Source: Nitrobacter sp. 62-13 (GTDB taxonomy: Bacteria; Pseudomonadota; Alphaproteobacteria; Rhizobiales; Xanthobacteraceae). Taken from it: a DNA stretch of 35,534 nucleotides. Positions 8,953 to 16,391 of the stretch are shown in pieces. Made by a program: the position numbers and the translations under genes. The notes below the pieces were generated by a model. It ran no database searches and had not been told where the DNA came from. It saw only the letters and a list, made by a program, of their open reading frames with translations. Within the stretch, counting starts at the first letter, position 1, and each line of letters starts with the position of its first letter. The stretch lies in the NCBI RefSeq assembly GCF_001896955.1, contig NZ_MKRN01000052.1, positions 4,791 through 40,324 on the forward strand, written 5' to 3'.

Positions 8953-8964
8953 ATAATTAATTAT
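8953..8964. promoter_or_regulatory. 12-bp perfect palindrome beside a TATAAT -10 motif, upstream of fsr-like gene
   Basis: ATAATTAATTAT is its own reverse complement. It overlaps TATAAT at 8952-8957, a possible -10 for the exporter starting at 9026, though no good -35 sits at the right distance. The location suits an operator; AT-rich palindromes of this size can also occur by chance. Confidence 0.3.
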
Positions 8965-9025
8965 CGCTGGTTGGCCGGGGGCTTGCGTCGTAACAGGCGG
9001 CGCTCCTAACAATCCGGAATCTGTC

Positions 9026-10273
9026 GTGGACAAGTCCATCATCGCTTCTGAGGAAACACTGGTCGCGCCGGTCGTGGTTCCCACGGCTACCGAACAGGCG
9101 AGCGCCGGTCCCGCTTATCTCGTGCTCGGCGGCATCAGCTTTTCGCATTTTCTCAACGATACGATGCAGTCGCTGATTCCCTCGGTCTATCCGATCCTGA
9201 AGGAAAACTACGCGCTCGACTTCGCCCAGATCGGCATGATCACATTGGCATTTCAGGTGACCGCATCGCTGCTGCAGCCCGTAGTCGGGTATGTCACCGA
9301 CAGGAAAGCGCAGCCGTTTTCACTCGCCATCGGCATGGGCTCTACTTTCGTCGGACTGCTGTTGCTCAGCGTGGCGCACGTCTACGGAATGATCCTGATC
9401 TCCGCGGGGCTCATCGGTCTGGGATCGGCGGTGTTCCAGCCGGAGTCCGCGCGCATCGCGCGAATGGCCTCGGGCGGCCGCTACGGATTCGCGCAATCGG
9501 TTTTTCAAGTCGGCGGGAATTTCGGCGCGGCGATGGGACCGGTGCTGGCCGCGCTGATCATCGTGCCGTTCGGGCAGCCCAGCATCGCCTGGTTTTCATC
9601 GATCGCCTTCGTCGCGATCGTTCTGCTGTTTCAGATCGGCCGCTGGTACAAGCCTCGGATTGCGCCACGCCGGAGCGCCAAGCCGGCTCGCTCGCCGGAG
9701 GCGCCCACGGCCACGCGCACCGCGGTCGCGCTGGCGATCCTGATCGTGTTGGTGTTCTCGAAATTCATCTACATGTCGAGTCTCACGAGCTATTACACCT
9801 TCTATCTGATCGAGAAGTTTCACGTCTCGACGCAGACCTCGCAACTGTTGCTGTTCGTGTTTCTCGGTGCGGTGGCCGTCGGCGTCTATTTCGGCGGCCC
9901 GCTCGGTGATCGCTTCGGACGGCGCTATGTGATCTGGTTGTCGATCCTCGGCGTGCTGCCTTTCACGCTGCTGCTGCCGTTTGCGAATCTTCCTGGCACC
10001 GTGGCGTTGAGCGTGATCATCGGCCTCATCATCTCGTCGGCGATGCCGGCGATCATCGTCTTCGCGCAGGAACTGATGCCGCACCGGTTCGGCATGATCT
10101 CGGGAATGTTCTTCGGTTTCGCGTTTGGCGCAGCGGGTATAGGTGCAGCGATTCTCGGGGAGGTCGCGGACGCGAAGGGGATCGAGTTCGTCTATCAGAT
10201 CTGCGCGTTTCTGCCGGCGATCGGCTTGCTTGCGATGTTCCTGCCGAAGATGCCGAAAATCCCACGCGCGTAA
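9026..10273 (+). CDS. fsr: MFS transporter, fosmidomycin-resistance (Fsr) family
   Basis: A 12-helix inner-membrane exporter of 415 residues. It follows the E. coli Fsr pattern closely: SHFLNDTMQSLIPSVYPILK in the first helix, QIGMITLAFQ, LLQPVVGYVTDRK in loop 2-3 (the MFS motif), FQPESARIARMASGGRYGFA and SVFQVGGNFGAAMGP. The second half repeats the fold with GGPLGDRFGRRYV. The central loop is rich in Arg, Pro and Ala. The known family member confers resistance to fosmidomycin; the natural substrate is not known, so drug export here is inference. The start is GTG at 9026, with only a weak upstream ribosome-binding site. A palindrome at 8953-8964 may be its operator. Confidence 0.88.
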   Translation: MDKSIIASEETLVAPVVVPTATEQASAGPAYLVLGGISFSHFLNDTMQSLIPSVYPILKENYALDFAQIGMITLAFQVTASLLQPVVGYVTDRKAQPFSLAIGMGSTFVGLLLLSVAHVYGMILISAGLIGLGSAVFQPESARIARMASGGRYGFAQSVFQVGGNFGAAMGPVLAALIIVPFGQPSIAWFSSIAFVAIVLLFQIGRWYKPRIAPRRSAKPARSPEAPTATRTAVALAILIVLVFSKFIYMSSLTSYYTFYLIEKFHVSTQTSQLLLFVFLGAVAVGVYFGGPLGDRFGRRYVIWLSILGVLPFTLLLPFANLPGTVALSVIIGLIISSAMPAIIVFAQELMPHRFGMISGMFFGFAFGAAGIGAAILGEVADAKGIEFVYQICAFLPAIGLLAMFLPKMPKIPRA

Positions 10274-10390
10274 TCGCGGTTCCTTCGTCAACGAACTGTT
10301 AGCATCTGTGGCAGCGTCGAGGCGATTTGTGTCGCGAACACTTTTGCTTGCCCGACGATTTGCACCGAATATCAACCTTAAAAATTAGGG

Positions 10391-10405
10391 TTAAGCGGCG
10401 CTTAA
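10391..10405. promoter_or_regulatory. Candidate CtrA binding site upstream of an outer-membrane protein gene
   Basis: TTAA-GCGGCGC-TTAA matches the CtrA consensus TTAA-N7-TTAA on both half sites; only the final C of the extended form is missing. It lies 75 bp upstream of the porin-like gene at 10481. CtrA is the cell-cycle master regulator of alphaproteobacteria and controls envelope genes. Confidence 0.4.
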
Positions 10406-10480
10406 GCATTTGGTGTCATCGTCCGTCCGATTTCGGGAGTGGGGGCCTTCGCCGCCTCATCGGACAAAGGGACGAAGCTG

Positions 10481-11320
10481 ATGCGTAGAGTTAGATTTCT
10501 CATTGCCGCCGGAGCGGCATCACTGTTGTCATCGGCCGCCTTCGCCGCCGACATGCCTCTCGCGCCCCCGCCGTATGCTCCGCCGCCGGCCGCGGATTTC
10601 GGCGGCTGGTATCTGCGTGGCGACATCGGCATGAGCAGCCAGAGCGTCAAGAAGCTCGACAACGCTCTCTACAGTACGTTGACGTCGCTCAACCAGCGCA
10701 CGGGATTCGACAGCGCAGGCATCTACGGTATCGGCGTTGGCTATCAGTTCAACAATTGGCTCCGCGGCGACATCACAGGTGAATACCGTGGCAAGTCGAA
10801 CTTCCACGGACTCGACATCATCACGTTCGACAACGGCGGTACGCCGGGCTTCGGCTCCGATACCTACACGGGCAGCAAATCGGAATGGCTGTTCCTCGCC
10901 AACGGCTATGTCGATCTAGGCACTTGGTATTGCGTCACCCCGTTCATCGGCGCCGGCGTCGGCATGTCGCGCAACACGATCTCTAATTTTGTTGATCAGG
11001 GTGTTGGCTCGCTGGCTGGTGGAGGTATCGGACCGAGCCTGGCCTATGGTGACAATGCATCAAAGTGGAATTTCGCCTGGGCGCTTCATGCGGGCCTCGC
11101 TTACAAGGTCACTAACAACCTGACGCTCGAGATGTCGTATCGCTACGTCAATCTCGGTAACGGAGTTACCGGCGATCTTCGGACTTTCGACGGAACGAAC
11201 AGCGTCTATAATCCGATGCAATTCCACGACATCACGTCACAGGACGTGAGATTCGGTATGCGTTGGGATCTCAACAGCCCGCCGGTCTATGCGCCGCCGC
11301 CGCTGATCACCAAGGGCTGA
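10481..11320 (+). CDS. Outer-membrane beta-barrel protein (Omp25/RopB-like), Pro-rich ends
   Basis: The 279-residue protein starts with a signal peptide cleaved about residue 22 (AAFA before ADMPLAPPP). A short proline-rich linker leads into a barrel starting FGGWYLRGDIG, with alternating aromatic/polar strands such as GIYGIGVGYQFNNWLRGD, YCVTPFIGAGVGMS, FAWALHAGLAYKV and NLTLEMSYRYVNLG. This is the pattern of alphaproteobacterial Omp25/Omp31-type surface proteins. The chain does not end on the usual terminal aromatic but on VYAPPPLITKG, so a Pro-rich motif appears at both ends. ATG 10481 has AAGGGACG upstream and gives a clean signal peptide. A second, unrelated-length barrel gene follows on the same strand, separated by a terminator. 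Confidence 0.88.
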   Translation: MRRVRFLIAAGAASLLSSAAFAADMPLAPPPYAPPPAADFGGWYLRGDIGMSSQSVKKLDNALYSTLTSLNQRTGFDSAGIYGIGVGYQFNNWLRGDITGEYRGKSNFHGLDIITFDNGGTPGFGSDTYTGSKSEWLFLANGYVDLGTWYCVTPFIGAGVGMSRNTISNFVDQGVGSLAGGGIGPSLAYGDNASKWNFAWALHAGLAYKVTNNLTLEMSYRYVNLGNGVTGDLRTFDGTNSVYNPMQFHDITSQDVRFGMRWDLNSPPVYAPPPLITKG

Positions 11321-11344
11321 GCCCGCTTTTTCTGAATACCTCTT

Positions 11345-11376
11345 AACGGCGCGGGCGTTGTCCGCGCCGTTTTGTT
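11345..11376 (+). terminator. Rho-independent terminator after the first Omp gene
   Basis: AACGGCGCGG (11345-11354) pairs with CCGCGCCGTT (11362-11371) over a 7-nt loop and is followed by a T-rich run. A 10-bp GC-rich stem plus T-tract is the standard form, about 25 bp after the stop. Confidence 0.85.
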
Positions 11377-11443
11377 TGTGGGATGTGCGATCGACAACGC
11401 GTCAAATGTGCGTCTATCGCCTCGCGCGACAACGATTGATTAA

Positions 11444-11471
11444 GGTTAACAGGCGATGATTGCAGTTAACC
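11444..11471. promoter_or_regulatory. GGTTAAC / GTTAACC inverted pair upstream of second Omp gene
   Basis: GGTTAAC (11444-11450) and GTTAACC (11465-11471) are inverted copies with a 14-bp spacer, 25 bp before ATG 11496. Each contains TTAAC, the CtrA half site, but the spacing is not the CtrA spacing. It may be a regulatory site or form a hairpin over the start of the mRNA. Confidence 0.3.
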
Positions 11472-11495
11472 AAGCTGTGTCGATGGAGCGTTGCA

Positions 11496-12266
11496 ATGCG
11501 TAGACTTCTAGTAGCGGCAGTCATCTTCGGGGCGGCGCAGGGCGCGCATGCCGCCGACATGCCCGATCTTCCGGTTCTGCGCGGATCGCTGCCGGAGGGG
11601 CTCAGCACCGTTCGCACGGTATGGCAGGGCTATTACATCGGCGGGCAGGCGAGCTACGGTTCGGTAACTTCCAAACCGTCTCCGTCGTTGAACAGCGATC
11701 TTCAAAGCACAGTATTGCCGGCGGCCGGAGGTACCTACCCATGGCAACCGCTCGGCTCGGCTTCGGCGAATGATACGGGGTGGGGCGCTTTCTTCGGCTA
11801 CAACTCGCAGTGGGACGATGTGGTTGTCGGTATCGAGGGCAACTACATTCACAGCGGTCTGAACGCCGTTACATCGTCGACCGGCTATTCCCCGGCGGGG
11901 GGAATCCCGACCATGACCGCGACGTCCAACGCGACGATCCGTTCGACGGATTTCGGTTCAGCCCGATTGCGCGCGGGCTATGTCATTGGCTGTTTCCTGC
12001 CTTATGCGTTCATTGGCGGCGGCATGGGTAGCCAGACCGTCGACCGGAGCGTTGACGCGACTCCGAAACCGTACGTGGCTTTGCCGAACTTGCAGACGAG
12101 CGTCACAAAGACCAACCTCGTCTACGGCTATTCCGCTGGTGTCGGCGTGGATGTGATGTTGATGGCCGGTCTGTTTCTTCGCGCCGAATATGAGTATCAG
12201 CGCGTGACGTCGACGATCGAATCGAACATCAACAGCGCGCGCGTCGGTCTGGGCTACAAGTTCTGA
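11496..12266 (+). CDS. Outer-membrane beta-barrel protein (Omp25-like) ending in a terminal Phe
   Basis: The 256-residue protein has a signal peptide (MRRLLVAAVIFGAAQGAHA before ADMPDLP). The barrel begins WQGYYIGGQASYGSV and contains GWGAFFGYNSQWDDVVVGIE, SARLRAGYVIGCFLPYAFIG, LVYGYSAGVGVDVML and LFLRAEYEYQRV. It ends SARVGLGYKF, the aromatic C-terminal signal recognised by the BAM machinery. GGAG at 11484-11487 supports ATG 11496 over an upstream in-frame TTG. It is probably transcribed on its own, since a terminator separates it from the preceding Omp gene. Function is structural or surface-related; no ligand is suggested. Confidence 0.88.
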   Translation: MRRLLVAAVIFGAAQGAHAADMPDLPVLRGSLPEGLSTVRTVWQGYYIGGQASYGSVTSKPSPSLNSDLQSTVLPAAGGTYPWQPLGSASANDTGWGAFFGYNSQWDDVVVGIEGNYIHSGLNAVTSSTGYSPAGGIPTMTATSNATIRSTDFGSARLRAGYVIGCFLPYAFIGGGMGSQTVDRSVDATPKPYVALPNLQTSVTKTNLVYGYSAGVGVDVMLMAGLFLRAEYEYQRVTSTIESNINSARVGLGYKF

Positions 12267-12417
12267 TCGCGAACGGGCGCACGAGGGCGCTTCGATCTTG
12301 CCTTCGAAGCAACGCCGGCGATCATTGATTAGCGAGGGTGTAGGCGGGACGTCCCGTCCGACAAGGTTCCCCGCGCGCGTTCTCCGGACTGTGTTTGTTT
12401 TTGCCGCAGGGGGAACT

Positions 12418-12442
12418 GGAACGGCGGTGAATGCCGCCCGTT
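12418..12442 (+). promoter_or_regulatory. EcfG-type (general stress response) promoter, second copy
   Basis: GGAAC (12418-12422), 16-bp spacer, CGTT (12439-12442): an exact EcfG consensus with the same spacing as at 7098-7122. The predicted start near 12450 is about 20 nt before ATG 12471. Another GGAAC lies at 12412-12416. Confidence 0.7.
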
Positions 12443-12470
12443 GATTCCATCCATAGAGATGGAGCAACGC

Positions 12471-12845
12471 ATGCAATCCCGACTGACTTTCTCCGCGGTC
12501 GTCACCGCAACCGTCATCAGTTTGCTCGCATTGAGCGCCTATGGCGCGGGTATTGGCGGACCGAGTGTGACCGGGGGCGGATCCGCAGGGATGCCGAGCG
12601 CAGGCTCGGTGAATACTCAGAACTCGGGTTCGGCCGGCATTCAATCGGCGCCCGGCGGTGCCTCGACGACCGCCCCCGGCGTGGGTCTGAACGGGCAGCA
12701 AGGTGCGACAGGCATGGGAACGGGCAACCAATCCGGTGTTCCCAATACGTCCGCGCCCGGACACATCGGTACCGGTGCGTCGCCGAGCGGTTTGCCTGGC
12801 GATGATCCCAATGCACCCGGCTATCCTGGCCGCGTCGGTAACTAG
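12471..12845 (+). CDS. Secreted Gly/Ser-rich low-complexity protein
   Basis: The 124-residue protein has an N-terminal signal peptide (hydrophobic core VVTATVISLLALSAYGA), then a low-complexity tail dominated by Gly, Ser, Ala, Pro, Asn and Thr, ending GDDPNAPGYPGRVGN. There are no Cys residues and no recognisable fold. The tail is probably disordered in the periplasm or outside the cell. GGAG at 12461-12464, six bases before ATG 12471, decides the start. The EcfG-type promoter 28 bp upstream suggests induction by general stress. I do not recognise a named family. Confidence 0.75.
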   Translation: MQSRLTFSAVVTATVISLLALSAYGAGIGGPSVTGGGSAGMPSAGSVNTQNSGSAGIQSAPGGASTTAPGVGLNGQQGATGMGTGNQSGVPNTSAPGHIGTGASPSGLPGDDPNAPGYPGRVGN

Positions 12846-12979
12846 CGCATTGCAGATCGAATAATTCAGACCTCGCATTTAGGCTAAAGACTGGTGGTCC
12901 ATGGCGCGTGGCGGGTCCCGGGCCGATGTCCGCTCCGTACGTCCGAATAGCAATGCGGAAGCGTTCCGATCTTTCGCCA

Positions 12980-13003
12980 CCCTTAGGCAATCCCTTAGGC
13001 AAT
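12980..13003. repeat. Tandem 12-bp direct repeat upstream of serC promoter
   Basis: CCCTTAGGCAAT occurs twice head to tail (12980-12991 and 12992-13003). It ends 44 bp upstream of the serC -35. This could be a paired activator site or a simple slippage duplication. Confidence 0.6.
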
Positions 13004-13047
13004 CGGTCCTGCCTTTGGTCTCTTGGCAGTCGCGGTTCGGAATATCC

Positions 13048-13076
13048 TTGACGAAAGCGGGTGATTCCCATATCCC
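13048..13076 (+). promoter_or_regulatory. Sigma-70 promoter of the serC-serA operon
   Basis: TTGACG (13048-13053) and TATCCC (13071-13076) are 17 bp apart. The predicted start near 13082 coincides with the beginning of the structured serC leader. Confidence 0.55.
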
Positions 13077-13080
13077 CAGC

Positions 13081-13130
13081 GGCGGGACACCTCCCCCCAA
13101 CGGGAGGCTTGCTATCTGGAAGGATAGATC
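13081..13130 (+). ncRNA. serC leader RNA (cis-regulatory, RF00517-like)
   Basis: Two short hairpins precede serC. CCTCCC (13090-13095) pairs with GGGAGG (13102-13107), and CTATC (13112-13116) pairs with GATAG (13123-13127). The second sequesters the ribosome-binding site GGAAGGA (13118-13124). The known serC motif occurs upstream of serC-serA operons in alphaproteobacteria and its last stem overlaps the ribosome-binding site, exactly as here. The ligand or trigger is not established. Confidence 0.7.
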
Positions 13131-14303
13131 ATGACCGTTGCGAAGCCCGCTTCGCGGCCGACCGTGCCGCATTTCTCTTCCGGCCCCTGCGCCAAGCGCC
13201 CCGGCTGGACCCCACAAAATCTCAAGGACGCAGCCCTCGGCCGTTCGCACCGCGCGAAGATCGGCAAGGCAAAGCTCAAGCTCGCGATCGAGCTGACGCG
13301 CGAAGTTCTGGAGATTCCGGCCGACTACAAAATCGGCATCGTGCCGGCGTCCGATACGGGTGCCGTCGAGATGGCGCTGTGGTCGCTGCTCGGCGCGCGA
13401 CCCGTCACCATGATCGCCTGGGAATCCTTCGGTGAAGGCTGGGTCACCGATGTCGTCAAGCAGTTGAAGCTCAAGGACGTCACGACGCTGAAGGCGGACT
13501 ATGGCGAACTGCCCGATCTTTCCAGGGTCGATCAAGCGTCCGATATCGTTTTCACCTGGAACGGCACGACCTCGGGCGTGCGCGTGCCGAACGCCGACTG
13601 GATCAAGGCAAACCGCGAAGGTCTGACCATCTGCGACGCGACGTCGGCCGCATTTGCCCAGCCGCTCGACTGGGCCAAGCTCGATGTCGTGACCTTCTCC
13701 TGGCAGAAGGCGCTCGGCGGAGAGGGCTCCCACGGCATGCTGATCCTCAGCCCGCGCGCTGTGGCGCGGCTTGAGAGCTACACCCCGCCATGGCCGATGC
13801 CGAAAATCTTCCGCATGACAAAAGGCGGCAAGCTCATAGGCGGCATTTTCGAGGGCGAGACCATCAACACGCCGTCGATGCTGTGCGTCGAGGATTATCT
13901 CGATGCGCTGAATTGGGCGAAGTCGGTCGGCGGCCTCAAGGGTATGATTGCGCGCGCGGACGCCAATGCCAAAGTAATCGCTGACTGGAAGGCGAAAACG
14001 CCATGGATCGATTTCCTGGCGAAGGACCCGGCGATCCGCTCCAACACCTCGGTGTGTCTTAAGTTTACAGATCCTGCGATCACGTCGTTGCCGGCGGATG
14101 CGCAATCCGATTTCGTCAAGAAGCTCGTCGCCACTGTCGAGAAAGAGGGCGCGGGTTACGATTTCGCCTATTACCGCGACGCGCCGCCGGGGCTGCGTAT
14201 CTGGTGCGGCGCCACCGTCGAGGCGAGCGACGTCGCGCTGCTGACGCAGTGGGTCGACTGGGCGTTCGCCGAGACCAAGGCCTCGCTCGCGAAAGCGGCG
14301 TAG
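13131..14303 (+). CDS. serC: Phosphoserine aminotransferase
   Basis: A PLP enzyme that converts 3-phosphohydroxypyruvate plus glutamate to phosphoserine, the second step of serine synthesis. The 390 residues belong to the longer alphaproteobacterial form. The N-terminus has [15 protein letters not shown], the cofactor Asp lies in CDATSAAFA (around 169), and Lys193 in [13 protein letters not shown] forms the Schiff base. The substrate-binding [11 protein letters not shown] motif follows. It is first in an operon with serA, whose product supplies its substrate, and is preceded by a promoter and RNA leader that probably control translation. The same enzyme can act in pyridoxine synthesis. Confidence 0.96.
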   Translation: MTVAKPASRPTVPHFSSGPCAKRPGWTPQNLKDAALGRSHRAKIGKAKLKLAIELTREVLEIPADYKIGIVPASDTGAVEMALWSLLGARPVTMIAWESFGEGWVTDVVKQLKLKDVTTLKADYGELPDLSRVDQASDIVFTWNGTTSGVRVPNADWIKANREGLTICDATSAAFAQPLDWAKLDVVTFSWQKALGGEGSHGMLILSPRAVARLESYTPPWPMPKIFRMTKGGKLIGGIFEGETINTPSMLCVEDYLDALNWAKSVGGLKGMIARADANAKVIADWKAKTPWIDFLAKDPAIRSNTSVCLKFTDPAITSLPADAQSDFVKKLVATVEKEGAGYDFAYYRDAPPGLRIWCGATVEASDVALLTQWVDWAFAETKASLAKAA

Positions 14304-14310
14304 TTTTTTC

Positions 14311-14452
14311 TCTCTCCCCTTGCGGGAGAGGGTGCTGAGCGGCGGAGCCGCGAAGCGGGTGAGGGGTTCAATATCCCCGCCGCTTCACCCCTCACCCGGC
14401 TCGATCTCGCTTTCACTCGATCTCGCCACCCTCTCCCGAAAGGGGAGAGGGT
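14311..14452. repeat. Dispersed multi-hairpin repeat inside the serC-serA operon
   Basis: Terminal hairpins CTCTCCC/GGGAGAG at 14312-14330 and again at 14431-14449 flank a central pair GGGTGAGGGG (14357-14366) / CCCCTCACCC (14388-14397). The wording 'tctctccccttgcgggagagggtgctgagcggcgg' is a repeat family I recognise from Bradyrhizobium-like genomes. It starts 8 bp after the serC stop and ends about 44 bp before serA, so it lies in the operon mRNA. Confidence 0.8.
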
Positions 14453-14495
14453 TTCGCAGCACATCCTCTCCTCACGTTGTTGCAGGAAATTCAAA

Positions 14496-16085
14496 ATGAC
14501 CAAGCCCAAAGTTCTCATTTCCGATGCCCTGTCTCCCGCTGCCGTGCAGATCTTCAAGGATCGCGGCATCGAAGTCGATTTCCAGCCCACGCTCGGCAAG
14601 GACAAGGACAAGCTCGCCGAGATCATCGGCAACTACGATGGCCTCGCCATCCGCTCCGCCACCAAGGCGACCGCGAAGATTCTCGCCAATGCCAAGAAGC
14701 TGAAGGTGATTGGTCGCGCCGGCATCGGCGTCGACAACGTCGAGATTCCCGCGGCGACGGCCAAGGGCGTCATCGTGATGAACACGCCGTTCGGCAATTC
14801 GATCACGACCGCCGAACATGCCATCACCCTGATGCTGGCGCTGGCGCGGGAAATTCCCGCCGCCGACGCCTCGACCCAGGCCGGCAAGTGGGAGAAGAAC
14901 CGTTTCATGGGCGTCGAGATCACCGGCAAGACGCTCGGCGTGATCGGATGCGGCAACATCGGCTCGATCGTTGCGGATCGCGCTCTCGGCCTGAAGATGA
15001 AGGTGATCGCATTCGATCCGTTCCTGTCCCCGGAGCGAGCCAAGGATCTCGGCGTGGAGAAGGTCGAACTCGACGATCTGTTCAAGCGCGCCGATTTCAT
15101 CACGCTGCATACGCCGTTGACCGACAAGACCCGCAACATCATCGATGCCGCTTCCATCGCCAAGATGAAGAAGGGCGTGCGCATCATCAATTGCGCGCGC
15201 GGCGGCCTGGTGGACGAGCAGGCGCTGGTAGATGCGCTCAATGCCAAGCACGTCGCGGGTGCGGCTTTCGACGTGTTCGTCGAGGAACCGGCTACCAAAA
15301 ACGTTCTGTTCGGCCACCCCAACGTGATCTGCACGCCGCATCTCGGCGCATCCACCACGGAGGCGCAGGAGAACGTCGCGCTGCAGGTCGCCGAGCAGAT
15401 GTCGGACTATTTGCTCACCGGCGCGATCACCAATGCCATCAACTTTCCATCGATCACGGCGGAGGAAGCGCCGAAGCTGAAGCCGTTCGTCGAGCTTGCG
15501 GAAAAGCTCGGCTCGTTCGCGGGCCAACTCACGGAGAGCGGAATTTCCAAGGTGACCATCACCTATGAGGGGCAGGTCGCCGAAATGAAGATCAAGGCGC
15601 TGACCTCCGCGGCCCTGTCGGGCCTGCTGCGGCCGATGCTGGGCGACGTCAACGTCGTATCAGCTCCCGTCGTCGCCAAGGAGCGCGGCATGGTGGTGGA
15701 CGAGGTCGTGCGGGCCGCGCAGAGCGACTACGAAAGCCTGATCACGGTGACGGTCGCAACCGAACGGCAGGAGCGTTCGGTGTCGGGAACGGTTTACGCC
15801 GACGGTCAGCCGCGCCTCGTCGACGTCAAGGGCATCCGCGTCGATGCCGAGTTCGGCAAGTCGATGATCTACGTCACCAACGAGGACAAGCCGGGCTTCA
15901 TCGGCAAGTTCGCCTCTCTGCTCGGTGACGCGGGCGTCAACATCGCGACGTTCAATCTCGGCCGTAACAAGCAAGGCGGCGACGCAATCGCACTGGTCGA
16001 GGTCGACGGCAGCGTGCCGGAGAACGTGCTGGCGAAGGTGAAGGCGTTGCCGCAGGTCAAGCAGGTGAAGGCGCTGACGTTCTGA
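14496..16085 (+). CDS. serA: D-3-phosphoglycerate dehydrogenase, long form with ACT domain
   Basis: It oxidises 3-phosphoglycerate to 3-phosphohydroxypyruvate with NAD+, committing carbon to serine. At 529 residues it is the long form: catalytic core, NAD domain with GCGNIG at 151-156, an intervening ASB domain (from about 320) and a C-terminal ACT domain (from about 455, starting MIYVTNEDKPGFIGKFASLL). Catalytic residues are Arg235 in NCARGGLVDE, Glu264 in FVEEP and His282 in TPHLGAST. The ACT domain usually gives feedback inhibition by serine. AGGAAA precedes the start. The 192-bp gap after serC is largely filled by a repeat, but promoter evidence inside it is lacking, so co-transcription is likely. 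Confidence 0.97.
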   Translation: MTKPKVLISDALSPAAVQIFKDRGIEVDFQPTLGKDKDKLAEIIGNYDGLAIRSATKATAKILANAKKLKVIGRAGIGVDNVEIPAATAKGVIVMNTPFGNSITTAEHAITLMLALAREIPAADASTQAGKWEKNRFMGVEITGKTLGVIGCGNIGSIVADRALGLKMKVIAFDPFLSPERAKDLGVEKVELDDLFKRADFITLHTPLTDKTRNIIDAASIAKMKKGVRIINCARGGLVDEQALVDALNAKHVAGAAFDVFVEEPATKNVLFGHPNVICTPHLGASTTEAQENVALQVAEQMSDYLLTGAITNAINFPSITAEEAPKLKPFVELAEKLGSFAGQLTESGISKVTITYEGQVAEMKIKALTSAALSGLLRPMLGDVNVVSAPVVAKERGMVVDEVVRAAQSDYESLITVTVATERQERSVSGTVYADGQPRLVDVKGIRVDAEFGKSMIYVTNEDKPGFIGKFASLLGDAGVNIATFNLGRNKQGGDAIALVEVDGSVPENVLAKVKALPQVKQVKALTF

Positions 16086-16160
16086 CAGCTAAAGGTCATC
16101 GGCACGAAGGCCAAGCGCATCCTGCCACGCCGGCGGCGTCATCCGTGAAGGAGTTACCTG

Positions 16161-16361
16161 ATGGATAAGCCAGCTCCGCAGCATGATCCCGAGCCCGGCG
16201 GGGAAAGCCGCCGCGGCGCGGTGGTAGGATTGGTCATTGTCGTCGCTCTGCTGGCGGTCGGTCTCTGGCTCGCGCGCGAGCTCGGGTCCGCGAGCCGGAT
16301 CCAGGATTGCGTGATGTCGGGTCGATCCAACTGCGAACCGATCGATGTGTCTCCGCGATAA
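16161..16361 (+). CDS. Small single-pass membrane protein, unknown function
   Basis: The 66-residue protein begins with a charged, proline-containing cytosolic stretch, then one transmembrane helix (AVVGLVIVVALLAVGLWLA, about residues 20-38), and ends outside with RIQDCVMSGRSNCEPIDV, whose two Cys could form a disulfide. GGAG at 16150-16153 gives a good ribosome-binding site. It lies 75 bp after serA on the same strand and may be co-transcribed. I do not recognise a named family. Confidence 0.7.
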   Translation: MDKPAPQHDPEPGGESRRGAVVGLVIVVALLAVGLWLARELGSASRIQDCVMSGRSNCEPIDVSPR

Positions 16362-16391
16362 GGCGGCAGACCATCTTGTCCGGCGGTCATC

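Noticed and set aside
12879-14105. Minus-strand frame across serC and its leader
   Set aside because: Shadow of serC in a GC-rich genome; serC is certain on the other strand.
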